From Clostridia bacterium (lineage in GTDB: Bacteria; Bacillota; Clostridia; Oscillospirales; Acutalibacteraceae), in the NCBI GenBank assembly GCA_024404125.1, contig JAKSQL010000001.1, positions 1 through 33,823 on the forward strand: a DNA stretch of 33,823 bases, read 5' to 3'. Every line of letters starts with the position of its first letter. Positions within the stretch are counted from its first letter, which is position 1. Position numbers and translations under genes: made by a program. The notes beneath the pieces are model-generated. The model did no database searches. It had not been told where the DNA came from and saw only the letters and a list, made by a program, of their open reading frames with translations. Shown here in pieces: positions 33,306 to 33,823 of this stretch.

Positions 33306-33823
33306 TTGGATCATTTAAAGAGAGAAAAACACGCGGCAAAAAGTAAATGGCCGTTCTACTGTATGTTTCCCGTAATATTTACATATTACGAGTTGATATT
33401 CAAAATAGCCACAGTGGGCAAATTTTGGTCGGTAGGTCTTATTTTTACGGTGCTGTTTTCAGTTTGTTACGGCATAGTGGGTTATCTGCTCACATCGATA
33501 TCTAAAAACCAAAAGGCAAACAGAGGAATTGCAATAGGTATTATGTCCGTTACGGCGGTACTGTTTTTGGTAGAGTATTTTGTATTCAGACAGTTTAAGA
33601 TATTCTACGATATAAATACCGTAACTGGTGGTGCCGGCGGCGTTGCAACGGGATTTGCAGACGAGGCGTTTGAACTTATTATCAGTTTTACGGGTATACT
33701 CATAATTTTACTCTATGCGCTTCCGATAGTTGTTTTCTGCGTATTCGGCAAAAAAATCGCTCCTACGAGAACAAGCGATTATATAAGAAGGGTACAGCCA
33801 AGAAGCAGAACATCCCTGGAGAG
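33306..33823 (+). CDS. Membrane protein, probable LTA synthase-like N-terminus (partial)
   Basis: An open frame of 172 codons runs to the end of the window without a stop. It begins at TTG 33306 (in-frame TGA just upstream), with GGGG about 12 bases before it, and reads DHLKREKHAAKSKWPFYCMF. At least four hydrophobic helices follow (about 15-38, 40-66, 74-96 and 123-150), then a basic stretch IAPTRTSDYIRRVQPRSRT. The helix layout, including PVIFTYYELIFKI at the start, resembles the membrane part of lipoteichoic acid synthase-family sulfatases in Clostridia. The catalytic domain would lie outside the window, so the call is provisional. It is divergent from the DUF951 operon. Confidence 0.55.
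   Translation, partial: MDHLKREKHAAKSKWPFYCMFPVIFTYYELIFKIATVGKFWSVGLIFTVLFSVCYGIVGYLLTSISKNQKANRGIAIGIMSVTAVLFLVEYFVFRQFKIFYDINTVTGGAGGVATGFADEAFELIISFTGILIILLYALPIVVFCVFGKKIAPTRTSDYIRRVQPRSRTSLE

Noticed and set aside
1..33823. CRISPR arrays, phage genes, transposases, toxin-antitoxin or biosynthetic clusters
   Set aside because: No regularly spaced repeats and no matching protein signatures were found on either strand.

Overview
The window is about 34 kb of a low-to-medium GC Gram-positive chromosome. Gene order (rapZ-whiA-dnaE-pfkA; rimP-nusA-rnpM-ylxQ-infB-rbfA-nrnA-truB-ribF), lipoprotein signal peptides, strong GGAGG ribosome sites and frequent TTG starts fit a Firmicute of class Clostridia. 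A gut Oscillospirales/Ruminococcaceae-type organism is likely, but this is inferred from style and synteny, not from a marker search.

Layout. 1-6220: the 3' end of rapZ, then whiA, dnaE and pfkA, with an internal promoter before pfkA and a terminator after it. 6234-8167 (minus): a cyclophilin-type lipoprotein and a D-Ala-D-Ala carboxypeptidase. 8221-8306: a hairpin-rich intergenic stretch. 8382-10787: a small metallophosphoesterase and a zinc-ribbon/pseudokinase/PASTA membrane protein. 10800-18664: the nusA-infB translation operon, preceded by a promoter and a leader hairpin that looks like an attenuator. 18661-20733: a lipoprotein gene and a DUF1015 gene, each with a terminator. 20736-24991 (minus): glycogen phosphorylase and a GH13 alpha-glucan hydrolase, a storage-glucan degradation pair. 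25268-25882: a multi-pass membrane protein.

25900-28480 is the accessory part of the window. It holds a short promoter-to-terminator unit, a broken acetyltransferase-like remnant, and a minus-strand pair (SGNH/DUF4886 hydrolase plus PQ-loop small membrane protein) divergent from a LysR regulator, with two inverted repeats in the shared promoter region. Next comes tRNA-Ser(CGA), whose 5' part is partly duplicated upstream and interrupted by about 110 bp of GC-rich structured DNA, behind a consensus minus-strand promoter.

28857-33135 (minus) is a housekeeping operon: DUF951 protein, prfA, threonylcarbamoyl-AMP synthase, coaE and an M18 aminopeptidase. The window ends in the membrane N-terminus of a probable LTA synthase-like protein on the plus strand.

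Most of the window is ordinary core genome. The most unusual items are the degenerate PASTA kinase, the disrupted tRNA-Ser duplicate, the rimP leader hairpin and the small LysR/SGNH/PQ-loop module. No CRISPR array, integrase, transposase or recognisable defence system was seen.
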